The notes under the pieces: model-generated
What the model saw: the letters and a program-made list of their open reading frames with translations, nothing else
Told to the model about the DNA's origin: nothing
Databases searched by the model: none
Shown here: piece after piece, positions 8,839 to 18,910 of the stretch
Layout: each line of letters opens with the position of its first letter
Position numbering within the stretch: the first letter of the stretch is position 1
Position numbers and translations under genes: made by a program
Source: Billgrantia lactosivorans
GTDB taxonomy: Bacteria; Pseudomonadota; Gammaproteobacteria; Pseudomonadales; Halomonadaceae
Direction: 5' to 3'
NCBI RefSeq assembly: GCF_003254665.1
Contig: NZ_QHGY01000006.1
Coordinates: 102,868 to 166,867 of the forward strand
Length of the DNA: 64,000 bases

Positions 8839-9563
8839 GCCGCCCCCGCTGCGTCGTCGCGCAGCACTGCATCGAGGGCCACCTCGACCATCTCGTTGAA
8901 GCTGCGCTCGCGGGCCTCGCTGGGCAGCGACTCGCCCTTGAGGATGTGGTCGGAGACGGTGCAGAGGGTCATCGCCCGGCCGCCGAACTCCGCCGCCACG
9001 CCGTAGAGCCCCGCCGCCTCCATCTCCACGCCGACGATGCCGTAGCGCTTCATCAGCGTGAACAGCTCCGCCTGGGGGTTGTAGAACAGGTCGGCCGAGA
9101 ACAGGTTGCCCACCTTGACCGGCACGCCCTGGGCCGCGGCGGCGTCCACCGCGTGGCGGGTCAGTTCGAAGTCGGCGATGGCGGCGAAGTCGTGACCCAT
9201 GAAGCGGGTGCGGTTGACCGCCGAATCGGTACTCGCGCCGAGGCCGATCACCACGTCGCGCACCGCCACGTCGTCGCGCACCGCGCCGCAGGAGCCGACC
9301 CGGATCAGCCGCTTCACGCCATAGTCGGTGATCAGTTCCTTGGCGTAGATGGAGACCGAGGGAATGCCCATGCCGTGGCCCATCACCGAGATCTGGCGAC
9401 CGCGGTAGCGGCCGGTGAAGCCGAGCATGTTGCGTACGTTGTTCACCTCGCGCGCCTCCTCGAGGAAGGTCTCGGCGATATGCCTGGCACGCAGCGGGTC
9501 GCCGGGCATCAGCACGGTATCGGCGAAGATGCCGCGTTCGCCCTGGATATGGGGAGTCGCCAT
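8835..9563 (-). CDS. deoD: Purine-nucleoside phosphorylase (DeoD type)
   Basis: The product has 242 residues, matching hexameric bacterial DeoD, which phosphorolyses purine (deoxy)nucleosides to the base and (deoxy)ribose 1-phosphate. Visible signatures are the N-terminal MPGDPLRA phosphate-binding loop, [16 protein letters not shown], the sugar-binding VEMEAAG, and SDHI containing the catalytic Asp. It lies 10 bp after deoB and overlaps cdd by 4 bp, within one minus-strand operon. Family-level identity is very secure. Confidence 0.95.
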   Translation of the reverse strand: MATPHIQGERGIFADTVLMPGDPLRARHIAETFLEEAREVNNVRNMLGFTGRYRGRQISVMGHGMGIPSVSIYAKELITDYGVKRLIRVGSCGAVRDDVAVRDVVIGLGASTDSAVNRTRFMGHDFAAIADFELTRHAVDAAAAQGVPVKVGNLFSADLFYNPQAELFTLMKRYGIVGVEMEAAGLYGVAAEFGGRAMTLCTVSDHILKGESLPSEARERSFNEMVEVALDAVLRDDAAGAA

Positions 9564-9573
9564 GTCGAGGCTC

Positions 9574-10805
<1,232 letters not shown>

Positions 10806-10809
<4 letters not shown>

Positions 10810-12179
10810 GGCACCTCCCGACGAATCACGTCTTGAATAAGTGTAGGCCGTGGGACGTCAGCGGCGGCGACGTCGTTCACCTCGATAGCCGCGCGCAGCT
10901 GGCTGGCGGCGAGTTCGGCGTCGACCTCGCTCGCCGCATGCACCCAGGCCAGCGGACGCTCGCCGTCGACCGCCTCGCCGAGGGCGGCGATGCCGGTCAG
11001 GCCGACGGCGGGGTCGATGGCTTCATTCGGCGCGCGGCGCCCGCCGCCCAGCGCCACCACGGCCAGGCCCAGGGCGCGAGTGTCCATGCGCGTCACGCAG
11101 CCGCTGCGCCGGGCGAATACGGGGCGCAAGACAGCCGCCCGGGGCAGGTAGCGCTCAGGCCGCTCGAGCAGGTCGGCAGGGCCGCCCAGCCCCGCCACCA
11201 TGCGCGCGAAGCGCTCGGCGGCGGCCCCCGTGGCGAGCCGTTCGTCGAGCAGGGCCAGGGCCGCTTTCCGGTCGTGGGCCAGCTTTCCGGCCAGCAGCAG
11301 CTCAACGGCGAGTTCGCGGGTCACCTCGAGCAGTCGGCCGCCAGTCCTTTCATCGGTCTTTTGACAAGTTAACAGGGCAATCGCCTCGCGCACCTCGACG
11401 GCATTGCCGGCGCAGGGCGCCAGCGGCTGGCTCATGTCGGTAAGCAGCGCGGTGGTCGGCGTGCCGGCACGGCTGGCCACCTCGGCGATGGTCTCCGCCA
11501 GCTCGCGCGACCTTTCCAGCGTGGGCATGAAGGCGCCGCTGCCGGTCTTGACGTCCATCACCAGGGCGTCGAGGCCGCAGGCGAGCTTCTTGCCCAGTAT
11601 CGAGCTGACGATCAGCGGCAACGACTCCACCGTGGCGGTGACGTCGCGAATGGCGTAGAGCCGCCGGTCGGCCGGGGCCAGCTCGGCGGTCTGGCCGACG
11701 ATGGCCACGCCCGCCTCGCACACCAGCTTGCGGAAGCGCTCGCGCGAGGGCGCGATGCCGTAGCCGGGAATCGCCTCGAGCTTGTCCAGGGTGCCGCCGG
11801 TGTGGCCCAGGCCGCGGCCGGAGACCATCGGCACGCAGCCGCCGCAGGCGGCGACCCACGGCCCCAGCACCAGCGAGACGAGATCGCCCACCCCGCCGGT
11901 GGAGTGCTTGTCGAGCACCGGCCCCGGCAGGTCGAGCCCGGGGCCCAGGCCGCGCCACGCCAGCACCTCGCCGGAGTCGCGCACCGCCTCGGTCAGGGCC
12001 ACCGTCTCGCTGGCGCTCATGCCGTTGAGGTAGATCGCCATGGCCAGCGCGCCGACCTGGGCGTCGGAGAGGCTGCCGTCGACGATACCGCCCACCAGCT
12101 CACCGATCGCCTCGGGCGATAGCACCTCGCCGTCGCGCTTGGCGCGAATCAGCTCTTGAGGTAGGGCACGTGCAGGCAT
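10806..12179 (-). CDS. deoA: Thymidine phosphorylase
   Basis: The product has 457 residues (E. coli DeoA has 440). It cleaves thymidine and deoxyuridine with phosphate to the base and deoxyribose 1-phosphate. The family signature is present around residues 90-140: KHSTGGVGD, then [16 protein letters not shown]. The ATG at 12179 shares one base with the deoC stop (TGATG), indicating translational coupling. It overlaps deoB by 4 bp. The gene order nupC-deoC-deoA-deoB-deoD extends the enterobacterial deoCABD order with a transporter and a deaminase. Confidence 0.96.
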
Positions 12180-12952
12180 CAGTATCCCTCCGTGGGCCCC
12201 TCGCCCTCAGCAACGCCAAGGGATTCGAGCAGGTTGCCGAGCAGCCCCGAGGCGCCGAAGCGGAAGTGCGCCGGGGTGACCCAATCCGCGCCCATCACCT
12301 GCTCGGCGAGGCGCAGGTAGGCGGCGGCGTCCTCGGCGGTGCGCACGCCGCCGGCGGCCTTGAAGCCGACGTCACGGCCGCTCGCCTTGATCGCGGTGAG
12401 CAGGATCTTGGCGGCGTCCAGGGTCGCGTTGACCGCCACCTTGCCGGTGGAGGTCTTGAGGAAGTCGGCGCCGCCGTCGATGGCCAGCATGCCGGCGCGG
12501 TCGATCAGCCCGGCATCCTTCAGCTCGCCGGTTTCCAGGATCACCTTGAGCACCTTGTCGCCGCACTCGCGCTTGCAGGCGGCGACCAGCTCGCGGCCGA
12601 CCTCGGCGTCGCCCGCCATCAGCGCACGGTAGGGGAAGACCACGTCGACCTCGTCGGCCCCGGCGGCGACGGCCGCCCGGGTCTCGGCCGCGGCGCGTTC
12701 GATGTCCGCCTCGCCGTGGGGGAAGTTGGTCACCGTGGCCACCTTCACCTTGCCGGCCAGGCCCTGCTCGGCCAGCGCCTCGCGGGCGGTATGCACGAAG
12801 GCGGGATAGACGCACACCGCCGCCGGGTGGCCCGCCGGCGTGTTGGCGCGAGCGCAGAGTTCGCGGATGACGGCATCGCTGTCGTCGTCGTTGAGGCTGG
12901 TGAGGTCCATCAGCGCCAGCGCCTGGCGCGCGGCCTGCTGCAGTTCGGTCAT
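12179..12952 (-). CDS. deoC: Deoxyribose-phosphate aldolase
   Basis: The product has 257 residues, of the E. coli DeoC type (259). It splits deoxyribose 5-phosphate to glyceraldehyde 3-phosphate and acetaldehyde. The Schiff-base lysine is in [14 protein letters not shown] and the second active-site lysine in [12 protein letters not shown], both as in E. coli. It lies 39 bp after nupC and is coupled to deoA by a TGATG. This is the step that makes deoxynucleosides usable as a carbon source. Confidence 0.96.
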   Translation of the reverse strand: MTELQQAARQALALMDLTSLNDDDSDAVIRELCARANTPAGHPAAVCVYPAFVHTAREALAEQGLAGKVKVATVTNFPHGEADIERAAAETRAAVAAGADEVDVVFPYRALMAGDAEVGRELVAACKRECGDKVLKVILETGELKDAGLIDRAGMLAIDGGADFLKTSTGKVAVNATLDAAKILLTAIKASGRDVGFKAAGGVRTAEDAAAYLRLAEQVMGADWVTPAHFRFGASGLLGNLLESLGVAEGEGPTEGY

Positions 12953-12991
12953 GGCATTACCTGTCGAAGCGTGGGAGGTTCGCGGCGGTCA

Positions 12992-14263
12992 TCAGATCAC
13001 GCCCCCCGAGGCGAGGAAGAAACCGGCGATGGCCGCCGACATCAGATTGGAGAGCGTGCCGGCCAGCACCGCCTTGACGCCGAAGCGGGCGATGTCGTGG
13101 CGCCGGCTGGGAGCGATGCTGCCCAGGCCGCCGAGCAGGATGGCGATCGACGAGAGGTTGGCGAAGCCGCACAGGGCGAAGGAGAGGATCGCCACGGTAT
13201 GCCCGCTCATGGCCTGGCCGGTATTCGATACCAGCGACTCGCCTTCGATGTAGGGCGCCAGGTTGATGTAGGCGACGAACTCGTTGACCACCAGTTTCTG
13301 GCCGATGAAGGAGCCGGCCAGCGTGGCCTCCTCCCAGGGCACGCCGAGCACGAAGGCCAGCGGGGCGAACAGCCAGCCGAGGATCATTTCCAGGCTCAGT
13401 TCCTCGACGCCGATCCAGCCGCCCACGCCGCCGAGCATGCCGTTGATCAGCGCGATCAGTCCGATGAAGGCGAGCAGCATGGCGCCGACGTTGGCTGCCA
13501 GGCGCAGCCCCGCCGTGGCGCCGGTCGCCGCCGCGTCGAGGACGTTGACCGGCCGGTCCTCCTCCTCGATCACCTGGGTGGCCTCCTCGGTATCGTCGGC
13601 CGGCTCGCGGGTCTCGGGCAGGATCAGCTTGGCGAACAAGAGCCCGCCCGGCGCGGCCATGAACGAGGCCGCCACCAGGTACTCCATGGGGATGCCCAGC
13701 GCCGCGTAGCCGGCCAGCACCGAGCCCGCCACCGAGGCCAGCCCGCCGCACATCACCGCGAACAGCTGGGAGGGGGTCATGCGGGCGATGAAGGGGCGCA
13801 CCACCAGCGGCGCCTCGGTCTGGCCGACGAAGATGTTGGCGGTAGCCGAGAGCGATTCGGTGCGCGAGGTGCCGAGCGCCTTCTGCAGCGCGCCGCCCAG
13901 GAGGCGGATTACCCACTGCATGATCCCCAGGTAGTAGAGCACGGCGATCAGCGAGGAGAAGAAGATGATCACCGGCAGCACCTTGATGGCGAAGACGAAG
14001 CCCACGCTGTCGGCATCGGCGAGGCCACCGAAGAGGAAGTCGATGCCGTCGTTGGCGTAGAGCACCACCTGGCTGACGCCGGCGGAGATGGTCTGCAGCA
14101 CCGTCTGGCCGAACGGCACGTAGAGCACGAAGGCGCCGATGCCGGCCTGGATGGCGAAGGCGCCGCCCACGGTTCGCAGGCGGATGTCGCGGCGGTTGGA
14201 GGAGAAGACGAGAGCGATGGCGATCAGCGTCGCCATGCCGACCAGGCTCATGATGGCGGTCAT
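12992..14263 (-). CDS. nupC: NupC-family concentrative nucleoside transporter
   Basis: The product has 423 residues from the ATG at 14263, which begins [10 protein letters not shown] and has an AAGGA upstream; the longer upstream open frame is low-complexity and unlikely to be coding. The protein has about ten hydrophobic segments and CNT-family motifs including [28 protein letters not shown] and [12 protein letters not shown]. It imports nucleosides by cation symport across the inner membrane. As the first gene of the deo operon it supplies the substrates of DeoA, DeoD and Cdd. In a halophile Na+ coupling would be expected, but sequence alone does not show it. Confidence 0.93.
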   Translation of the reverse strand: MTAIMSLVGMATLIAIALVFSSNRRDIRLRTVGGAFAIQAGIGAFVLYVPFGQTVLQTISAGVSQVVLYANDGIDFLFGGLADADSVGFVFAIKVLPVIIFFSSLIAVLYYLGIMQWVIRLLGGALQKALGTSRTESLSATANIFVGQTEAPLVVRPFIARMTPSQLFAVMCGGLASVAGSVLAGYAALGIPMEYLVAASFMAAPGGLLFAKLILPETREPADDTEEATQVIEEEDRPVNVLDAAATGATAGLRLAANVGAMLLAFIGLIALINGMLGGVGGWIGVEELSLEMILGWLFAPLAFVLGVPWEEATLAGSFIGQKLVVNEFVAYINLAPYIEGESLVSNTGQAMSGHTVAILSFALCGFANLSSIAILLGGLGSIAPSRRHDIARFGVKAVLAGTLSNLMSAAIAGFFLASGGVI

Positions 14264-14351
14264 GGGAGGGTCCTTCCGTTCGTGCTGGGTGGCCGCGGCA
14301 GGGGCGCACCTGGTTATAGTAGTGAGTGCATGGGGGGTGTGAAATGTCAAA

Positions 14352-14379
14352 TCTATAACACAAAATGTTATTATTCCAA
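14352..14379 (-). promoter_or_regulatory. Candidate sigma-70 promoter of the nupC-deo operon
   Basis: On the minus strand there is a TTGGAA (-35-like, 14374-14379), a 16-bp spacer, and TATAGA (-10-like, 14352-14357), about 90 bp before the nupC ATG. The region is clearly more AT-rich than its flanks. The promoter coincides with the DeoR-like operator, as expected for a repressed operon. Confidence 0.5.
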
Positions 14380-14381
14380 CA
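14355..14381 (-). promoter_or_regulatory. DeoR-like operator overlapping the nupC promoter
   Basis: On the minus strand, 14381-14366 reads TGTTGGAATAATAACA. The E. coli DeoR operator is TGTTAGAATTCTAACA, so 13 of 16 positions match, including both TGTT/AACA ends. An overlapping inverted repeat, ATAACA-N5-TGTTAT, spans 14355-14371 (plus strand). A DeoR orthologue with an E. coli-like helix-turn-helix is encoded at 37896-38645. Confidence 0.55.
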
Positions 14382-14501
14382 TTTCCAATTCTTCCACGCG
14401 GACAAAGGCGGCACGGGCGTCGAGTCAGGCCGTAGGCGGCGTCCGGACTGGGCTGGCTTGAGGATTGGGGTAGGGGAAGGGGAGAGGGGGTTGGAACGAA
14501 A

Positions 14502-14534
14502 ACGAGATCGCCACGCGGGGCGTGGCGATCTCGT
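14502..14534 (-). terminator. Strong hairpin terminator on the minus strand, with no obvious gene to terminate
   Basis: There is a perfect 15-bp stem (ACGAGATCGCCACGC, 14502-14516, with its complement at 14520-14534) and a 3-nt loop. On the minus strand it is followed by a short T run (TTTTCGTT). It lies upstream of the nupC promoter. The next gene to the right (15076) is on the plus strand, so no intact minus-strand gene ends here. A lost or degraded gene is one explanation. Confidence 0.65.
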
Positions 14535-15075
14535 CGGGTCGAGCAAGTCAAACTAATGATACAGAGGCTTTGGTTCAGTTCTTCCTGCTGAATGCATACT
14601 CCTAATTTGAGCCTTCTCGTGCTAGGAAATCCCTGCTTTTGGGCAAAAACACTCAATTAAAACAAACGATCCTAAAATAGACCAGGAAACGCAGTACGGC
14701 TCTTCAGGAACAAACATCCCAATCTTAGGTGCCTATAAGAAATCCTTTCTACAAACATCATTAGCTTTTTCAACCCCTCCAATACTGCGACGCACAGCCG
14801 AAACTGGCATTAGTAATGATTGCCTTCCAAAGATTCCCATCATCTTGGCAAAACCCATCAGGCCGTCTACTCTGCTACTGCTGGTCATGCCAGCCCCACT
14901 CATGCTTGGTACTGAGAGCAGTGACTTCGTCGGCGGCAATCCACTGAACCTTTAGGTGTACCTTAAAGGTGCGCCGTGGTCAGCAAAGCAACGTAGGTCT
15001 GCCGAGCCTGGAACGCTATGGCGAACCCATTTCCCGAACTTACATTGGTGTTACTGGCAAGGCGGTGCATCGACA
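14535..15075. other. AT-richer intergenic stretch at the left end of the polysaccharide locus
   Basis: No gene is supported here. The base composition drops visibly compared with the deo operon. A minus-strand frame of 68 codons (14733-14939, beginning with TTG) ends in a run of moderately normal codons, but I recognise nothing in it, and it may be a remnant. The stretch must also hold the promoter of the plus-strand gene at 15076; no convincing -35/-10 pair was picked out. Confidence 0.5.
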
Positions 15076-16068
15076 ATGAATTACAAATCCTATGGTGACT
15101 TGAGTGAGGACATCGCTGCAGCCATGTTTCGTGTCCAAGGAAAAGGCTACGACCTGGTGGTTGGTATTCCACGTAGTGGCATGATCCCCGCCAGCATGAT
15201 TGCTTTGGGGTTACATATCGATGTAGTGGGGCTCCCGGATTTCCTCGCCAACCAACCACTGAAGACCCGAATGCGCAGGAAAGCCGAGGGGCAGCCGAGC
15301 GCTACATGGGATGCCCAAAAAGTCCTTCTCGTCGATGATTGCGTCGTAACAGGGCGGACCATACAGGCAGCGCGGGATGCCATCCCCGATGGCTGCCCTT
15401 GTACAATCGATACCTTGGCAATTTATGCAGATCCCGCTGGTAGGAAGAACGTCGATATTGCCTTTATCACTTTGGAGTCGCCCCACGCATTCCAGTGGAA
15501 CCTCTTCAATCCCGCCATGCTCTCCCGAGCATGCGTCGATATCGATGGCGTACTGTGCGTTGACCCTACTCCCCATCAAAATGATGACGGAGAGAGGTAC
15601 ATTGCATTTTTGAATAATGCGGAGCCTTTATTCCTTCCTTACGGCCGAATCGGCTGCCTGGTAACCAACCGCCTCGAGAAGTACCGTAGCCACACAGAGG
15701 CTTGGCTCAAGCAGCAGGGTATTGAATATGATCGCCTGGTGATGCTAGACCTTCCTTCGCAGAAGAAACGGCAGAGCCAAGGGGATCGCTCTATGCACAA
15801 GAGCCTTTTTTACAGGAATTCCGAGTACACTTTCTTCATCGAGAGCAAAACTTGGCAGGCTGTCAGAATTGCAAGAACCTCCGGAAAACCCGTTTACTGC
15901 TGTGAAAACAATCGAGTCTACACGGCGACTGATAGCACTTCTACCAGGACTGGCCCTCGTGTCTATGCCAAATCTCTTCTTCGTGCCATGAAGCGGAGGA
16001 TCCTCTCGAGTCTTCCGCACCCTATTAAGGCGGCATTGAAAGCAAGGGGGAAAACTCAGAAGGCGTGA
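15076..16068 (+). CDS. Phosphoribosyltransferase-HAD phosphatase fusion protein, intact copy
   Basis: The product has 330 residues from the ATG at 15076, where the homologue at 27501-28400 also begins (MNY-K/R-SYGDL). The first 150 or so residues are a type I phosphoribosyltransferase: pyrophosphate loop VVGIPRSGMIPA and PRPP loop VLLVDDCVVTGRTI. The rest looks like a HAD phosphatase: motif I DIDGVL with both aspartates, motif II LVTNR, a lysine (HKSLFYR), and an acidic motif IV (FIESKTW). Known PRT/phosphatase pairs build ribofuranose units of surface polysaccharides from PRPP, so a similar role here is plausible but inferred. The gene faces the end of the polysaccharide operon and is less GC-rich than the core genome. 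Confidence 0.75.
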   Translation: MNYKSYGDLSEDIAAAMFRVQGKGYDLVVGIPRSGMIPASMIALGLHIDVVGLPDFLANQPLKTRMRRKAEGQPSATWDAQKVLLVDDCVVTGRTIQAARDAIPDGCPCTIDTLAIYADPAGRKNVDIAFITLESPHAFQWNLFNPAMLSRACVDIDGVLCVDPTPHQNDDGERYIAFLNNAEPLFLPYGRIGCLVTNRLEKYRSHTEAWLKQQGIEYDRLVMLDLPSQKKRQSQGDRSMHKSLFYRNSEYTFFIESKTWQAVRIARTSGKPVYCCENNRVYTATDSTSTRTGPRVYAKSLLRAMKRRILSSLPHPIKAALKARGKTQKA

Positions 16069-16148
16069 ACGAAGCCTCTTGATTTTCAGGCGCCGGCACC
16101 CTTCTTTCGTTCCGCTCTTGAGTCCGACGCTTGTCATCAAGCGCATAT

Positions 16149-16817
16149 TCAGCGAGATCTCAGACCCTTGAGATGATTAATGGCATCACTATGAACAAAA
16201 CCTAACATGGCGGGCATTTTATCCAGACCTGCACAGATCGCCATACATACACGATGCCTTCCGTCGGGCCCCCAAATGAGATTAGCATCACGCGCAACAC
16301 TGACTCTAACCAAATCCTTTTTGTTGGAACTCATGCAATTTTTTGCCATCACTTCGGAAAAAATGATATCAAGTTCTTCATATCGTCCGCGGAGGGCGCT
16401 AACGGAGGAAAATCGGCACGGCTCACCACGACCCAGCTTCTCGACATAATTTTGATATAATGGAGTCTGGCTCCAATCCTTCCCCTCAATCCAGTGCTCG
16501 TGACAACTCAGATACGGATCCACTTTCGTGAACTCCATGTAATGAATATTCTCGATATCCCAATTCCCACCAAGCAAAGCGCCACCGTTAAACCCCGTCC
16601 TCCTTCTTAGCTCTTTCCATACATCTGGGAACATATGCCCCGAAATATCTCTGGGGTTCACCCAGACAACCTCCCCCTCCTCCGGGGCTTCAACCCCATG
16701 TTGCTTGTGGTGAAATGAAGCATGTATTTTTTTCTTCAATGGATAATAAAATCTCACTTCTGCATGACGAATTAACTTCTCCTTAATCCCGACCTGGCGC
16801 ATATTGAACCTCCGCAA
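16149..16817 (-). CDS. Uncharacterised protein with a ParB/sulfiredoxin-like motif
   Basis: The product has 222 residues with no signal peptide or membrane helix. The C-terminal part contains GPDGRHRVCMAICAGLDKMPA, which has the G-x-HR...A...G...P pattern seen in the ParB/sulfiredoxin-like fold; this is the only recognisable feature. The middle is rich in Trp, His and Tyr (GGNWDIENIHYMEF). Genes like this occur in surface-polysaccharide loci without a known role. The codon use is noticeably AT-richer than in neighbouring genes, suggesting transfer. It is the last minus-strand gene of the locus and converges on the PRT-HAD gene. An alternative start five codons downstream is possible. Function is unknown. 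Confidence 0.6.
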   Translation of the reverse strand: MRRFNMRQVGIKEKLIRHAEVRFYYPLKKKIHASFHHKQHGVEAPEEGEVVWVNPRDISGHMFPDVWKELRRRTGFNGGALLGGNWDIENIHYMEFTKVDPYLSCHEHWIEGKDWSQTPLYQNYVEKLGRGEPCRFSSVSALRGRYEELDIIFSEVMAKNCMSSNKKDLVRVSVARDANLIWGPDGRHRVCMAICAGLDKMPAMLGFVHSDAINHLKGLRSR

Positions 16818-16877
16818 CTTCTTGCTTCATTTTTATTATCAAAGATCAAGCCATTGATCTTGCACAAATTTCATAGA

Positions 16878-18857
16878 CTAACAGCGCGATGCCAACTCGA
16901 ACCTCGCCGAGAAAATTCTTCTGGTGAACTCCTCAGCCCCCGCGAGGCTCCAATGATCTCCATCGCGCCACAGCCACTCCCGGCAGTTAATAAAGTCCCT
17001 GGAGATATCGAACGCCACGGCCTCGATCTGATCCACGTAATGCACCGGGCTCAGCTCAGCTTGCCGAGCAATTTCCTCACCAATCTCTTCGAACAGCGCC
17101 TCCTGCCCGGAGCGCATCTCGAACTCGCCGCCGCAACCTGTCATGACGATCTTATTGACGGGGATATGCGGCTCGACTCGAGGCCCTATCCAGTATATTT
17201 CAGTGTCCACTGCCAGCGTAGACAACTCCTCGAGGTAGTCCATGGTTTCGAGAATGGACTCTTGCTTGATGCGATAGTCCGAGCGATGCATGGAGTCATT
17301 GAGAGAGTGTCGGGAAATGAGTCGCCGTCCTTTCCGGCCATCCCCCATCCTCTCTAGCAGATAGAATCCTGCCTGGGTATAGATAACACTCTTGAAGAGA
17401 TGGCCGTGCTCGCTGATCAGCCGCCGGATGTCACGATACTGCCTTTGGCAATCCGCCCGTTCCGTACCCGGGCTACAGCCGCCCCTTACCGACCCCACGA
17501 TGAAATCACCGACCCCATTCAGCACCATGCCATTGAAGAGGTCGGTGCCATGACTGTCCCCGATGACGAGGATCCCTTCGCCATGGGCCAACTTGCATCC
17601 ATTGAGATACCTAATCTTGTCTTCCCGGTAGATAAGCGAAGGGAGCTGACAGCTGACCAGGGAAGGCCCGGCGTCGGCTTCCTCCATGCTCCGTTCGATG
17701 ATCGTGTAAGTCCGAGAGGCGACGGGATATCTGAGCTCCCACAGGTAGCGCATTCCATCACTCGTTCTACCGTGCAGGCCGATGCTGGCAAACAGCAGGC
17801 TACCCGCCACCGAGTATGCCAATACCCGCCTCCCTGACATTCCCGCGGCACGCCTCGGTCTGCGAAAGGGTAGCTCGACATACCGCCATGTGAGGTAGGC
17901 AAGACCAAGCGATGCGAGGGCCAGCGCTAACATCGTTGAGGGAGACGGATAGGCCTCACTGCGGATCCTCGCCAAGGCCATCAAGGGTTGATGCCAGAGA
18001 TAGGCGCTGTAGCTGATCAACCCGATACCGACCATGATGCGTGAGCGGAGAAACTTGTCGGCCAGGCCCCTGCCATCGCCGAACAGAATCACCAGCACGG
18101 CACCCACGACCGGTACCAGCGTATAGACGGAAGGAAATGGAGTTTCGTCGTCGAAGAGCACTACCGCATAGGCGATGAGGCAGAGACCGAACAACGGCAA
18201 GACCGCCCTGGGACTTGGTTTGCTTCGATGAGCAAGGAAAGCGCAGATGGAGCCGGCACCAAGCTCCCATGCACGCGTCGGCAGCAGGTAGAAGCTGGCA
18301 CTTGGGGAGTATCGCCAACCCCATTCCGACAGCAGGAAGCTGGCCAACGTCAGCAGCATGACGATACGAAACGCCGATTTACGCCCGTACCGCCAGATCA
18401 TTACGAGCAGAAGGGGAAAGATTATGTAGAACTGCTCTTCCAGGGATAGGCTCCAGGTATGGAGCAAAGGATTGCTTTCCGCCTCCGGCGCGAAGTAATC
18501 GTCTTTTTTCCAGAAATGGATATTCGAAACGAAGAAGCTGATCGCCATGAGCGATTGGGCATACTCCTCGAACTGGCTGGGCAGCATCCATAGCCAAGCC
18601 AAGGGCGTGCACAGGATAAGTACAAAAAACAGCGCTGGCAGCAGTCGCTTGGCGCGCCTTTCGTAGAAGCGGGCCAGGGAAAATCGGCCGCTCTCTATCT
18701 CTCCAATCAGCAGAAGCGTTATGAGATATCCGCTGATAACGAAAAAAACATCGACCCCAACGAACCCGCCTGAAAAAGGCGGCAGGTCGGCGTGGAAGAG
18801 GATGACGGGCAATACAGCAACGGCACGCAGCCCGTCGATATCTCGCCGGTAATCCAT
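16878..18857 (-). CDS. O-acetyltransferase of OafA/YrhL type (Acyl_transf_3 plus SGNH)
   Basis: The product has 659 residues from the ATG at 18857 (MDYRRDIDGLRAVAVL), which is the typical beginning of this family and has a GGAG upstream. About ten membrane helices (residues 10-370) carry the acyltransferase-3 domain, including the conserved FVGVDVFFVISGY and a SLEEQFY motif. The soluble C-terminal 270 residues contain a GDSH motif (VIGDSHGTD) and a late DGDHWS, the Ser and Asp-x-x-His ends of an SGNH catalytic domain. Such two-domain proteins move acetyl groups across the membrane onto polysaccharide. It lies downstream of the DegT gene in the same direction, so it probably acetylates the polymer made by this locus. 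Confidence 0.9.
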   Translation of the reverse strand: MDYRRDIDGLRAVAVLPVILFHADLPPFSGGFVGVDVFFVISGYLITLLLIGEIESGRFSLARFYERRAKRLLPALFFVLILCTPLAWLWMLPSQFEEYAQSLMAISFFVSNIHFWKKDDYFAPEAESNPLLHTWSLSLEEQFYIIFPLLLVMIWRYGRKSAFRIVMLLTLASFLLSEWGWRYSPSASFYLLPTRAWELGAGSICAFLAHRSKPSPRAVLPLFGLCLIAYAVVLFDDETPFPSVYTLVPVVGAVLVILFGDGRGLADKFLRSRIMVGIGLISYSAYLWHQPLMALARIRSEAYPSPSTMLALALASLGLAYLTWRYVELPFRRPRRAAGMSGRRVLAYSVAGSLLFASIGLHGRTSDGMRYLWELRYPVASRTYTIIERSMEEADAGPSLVSCQLPSLIYREDKIRYLNGCKLAHGEGILVIGDSHGTDLFNGMVLNGVGDFIVGSVRGGCSPGTERADCQRQYRDIRRLISEHGHLFKSVIYTQAGFYLLERMGDGRKGRRLISRHSLNDSMHRSDYRIKQESILETMDYLEELSTLAVDTEIYWIGPRVEPHIPVNKIVMTGCGGEFEMRSGQEALFEEIGEEIARQAELSPVHYVDQIEAVAFDISRDFINCREWLWRDGDHWSLAGAEEFTRRIFSARFELASRC

Positions 18858-18910
18858 AGGCGTTTGACTCCATGTCATCGAGAAGCACAAGCCGATCGCA
18901 GCTGCTTTTG

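Noticed and set aside
12170..14461. A 763-codon plus-strand frame opposite deoC and nupC
   Set aside because: It mirrors the DeoC and NupC genes and is composed of low-complexity residues. It has no recognisable motif.
14733..14939. A 68-codon minus-strand frame upstream of the first PRT-HAD gene, considered as a gene
   Set aside because: It begins with TTG, has no ribosome-binding site and no recognisable motif. It is noted only as a possible remnant.
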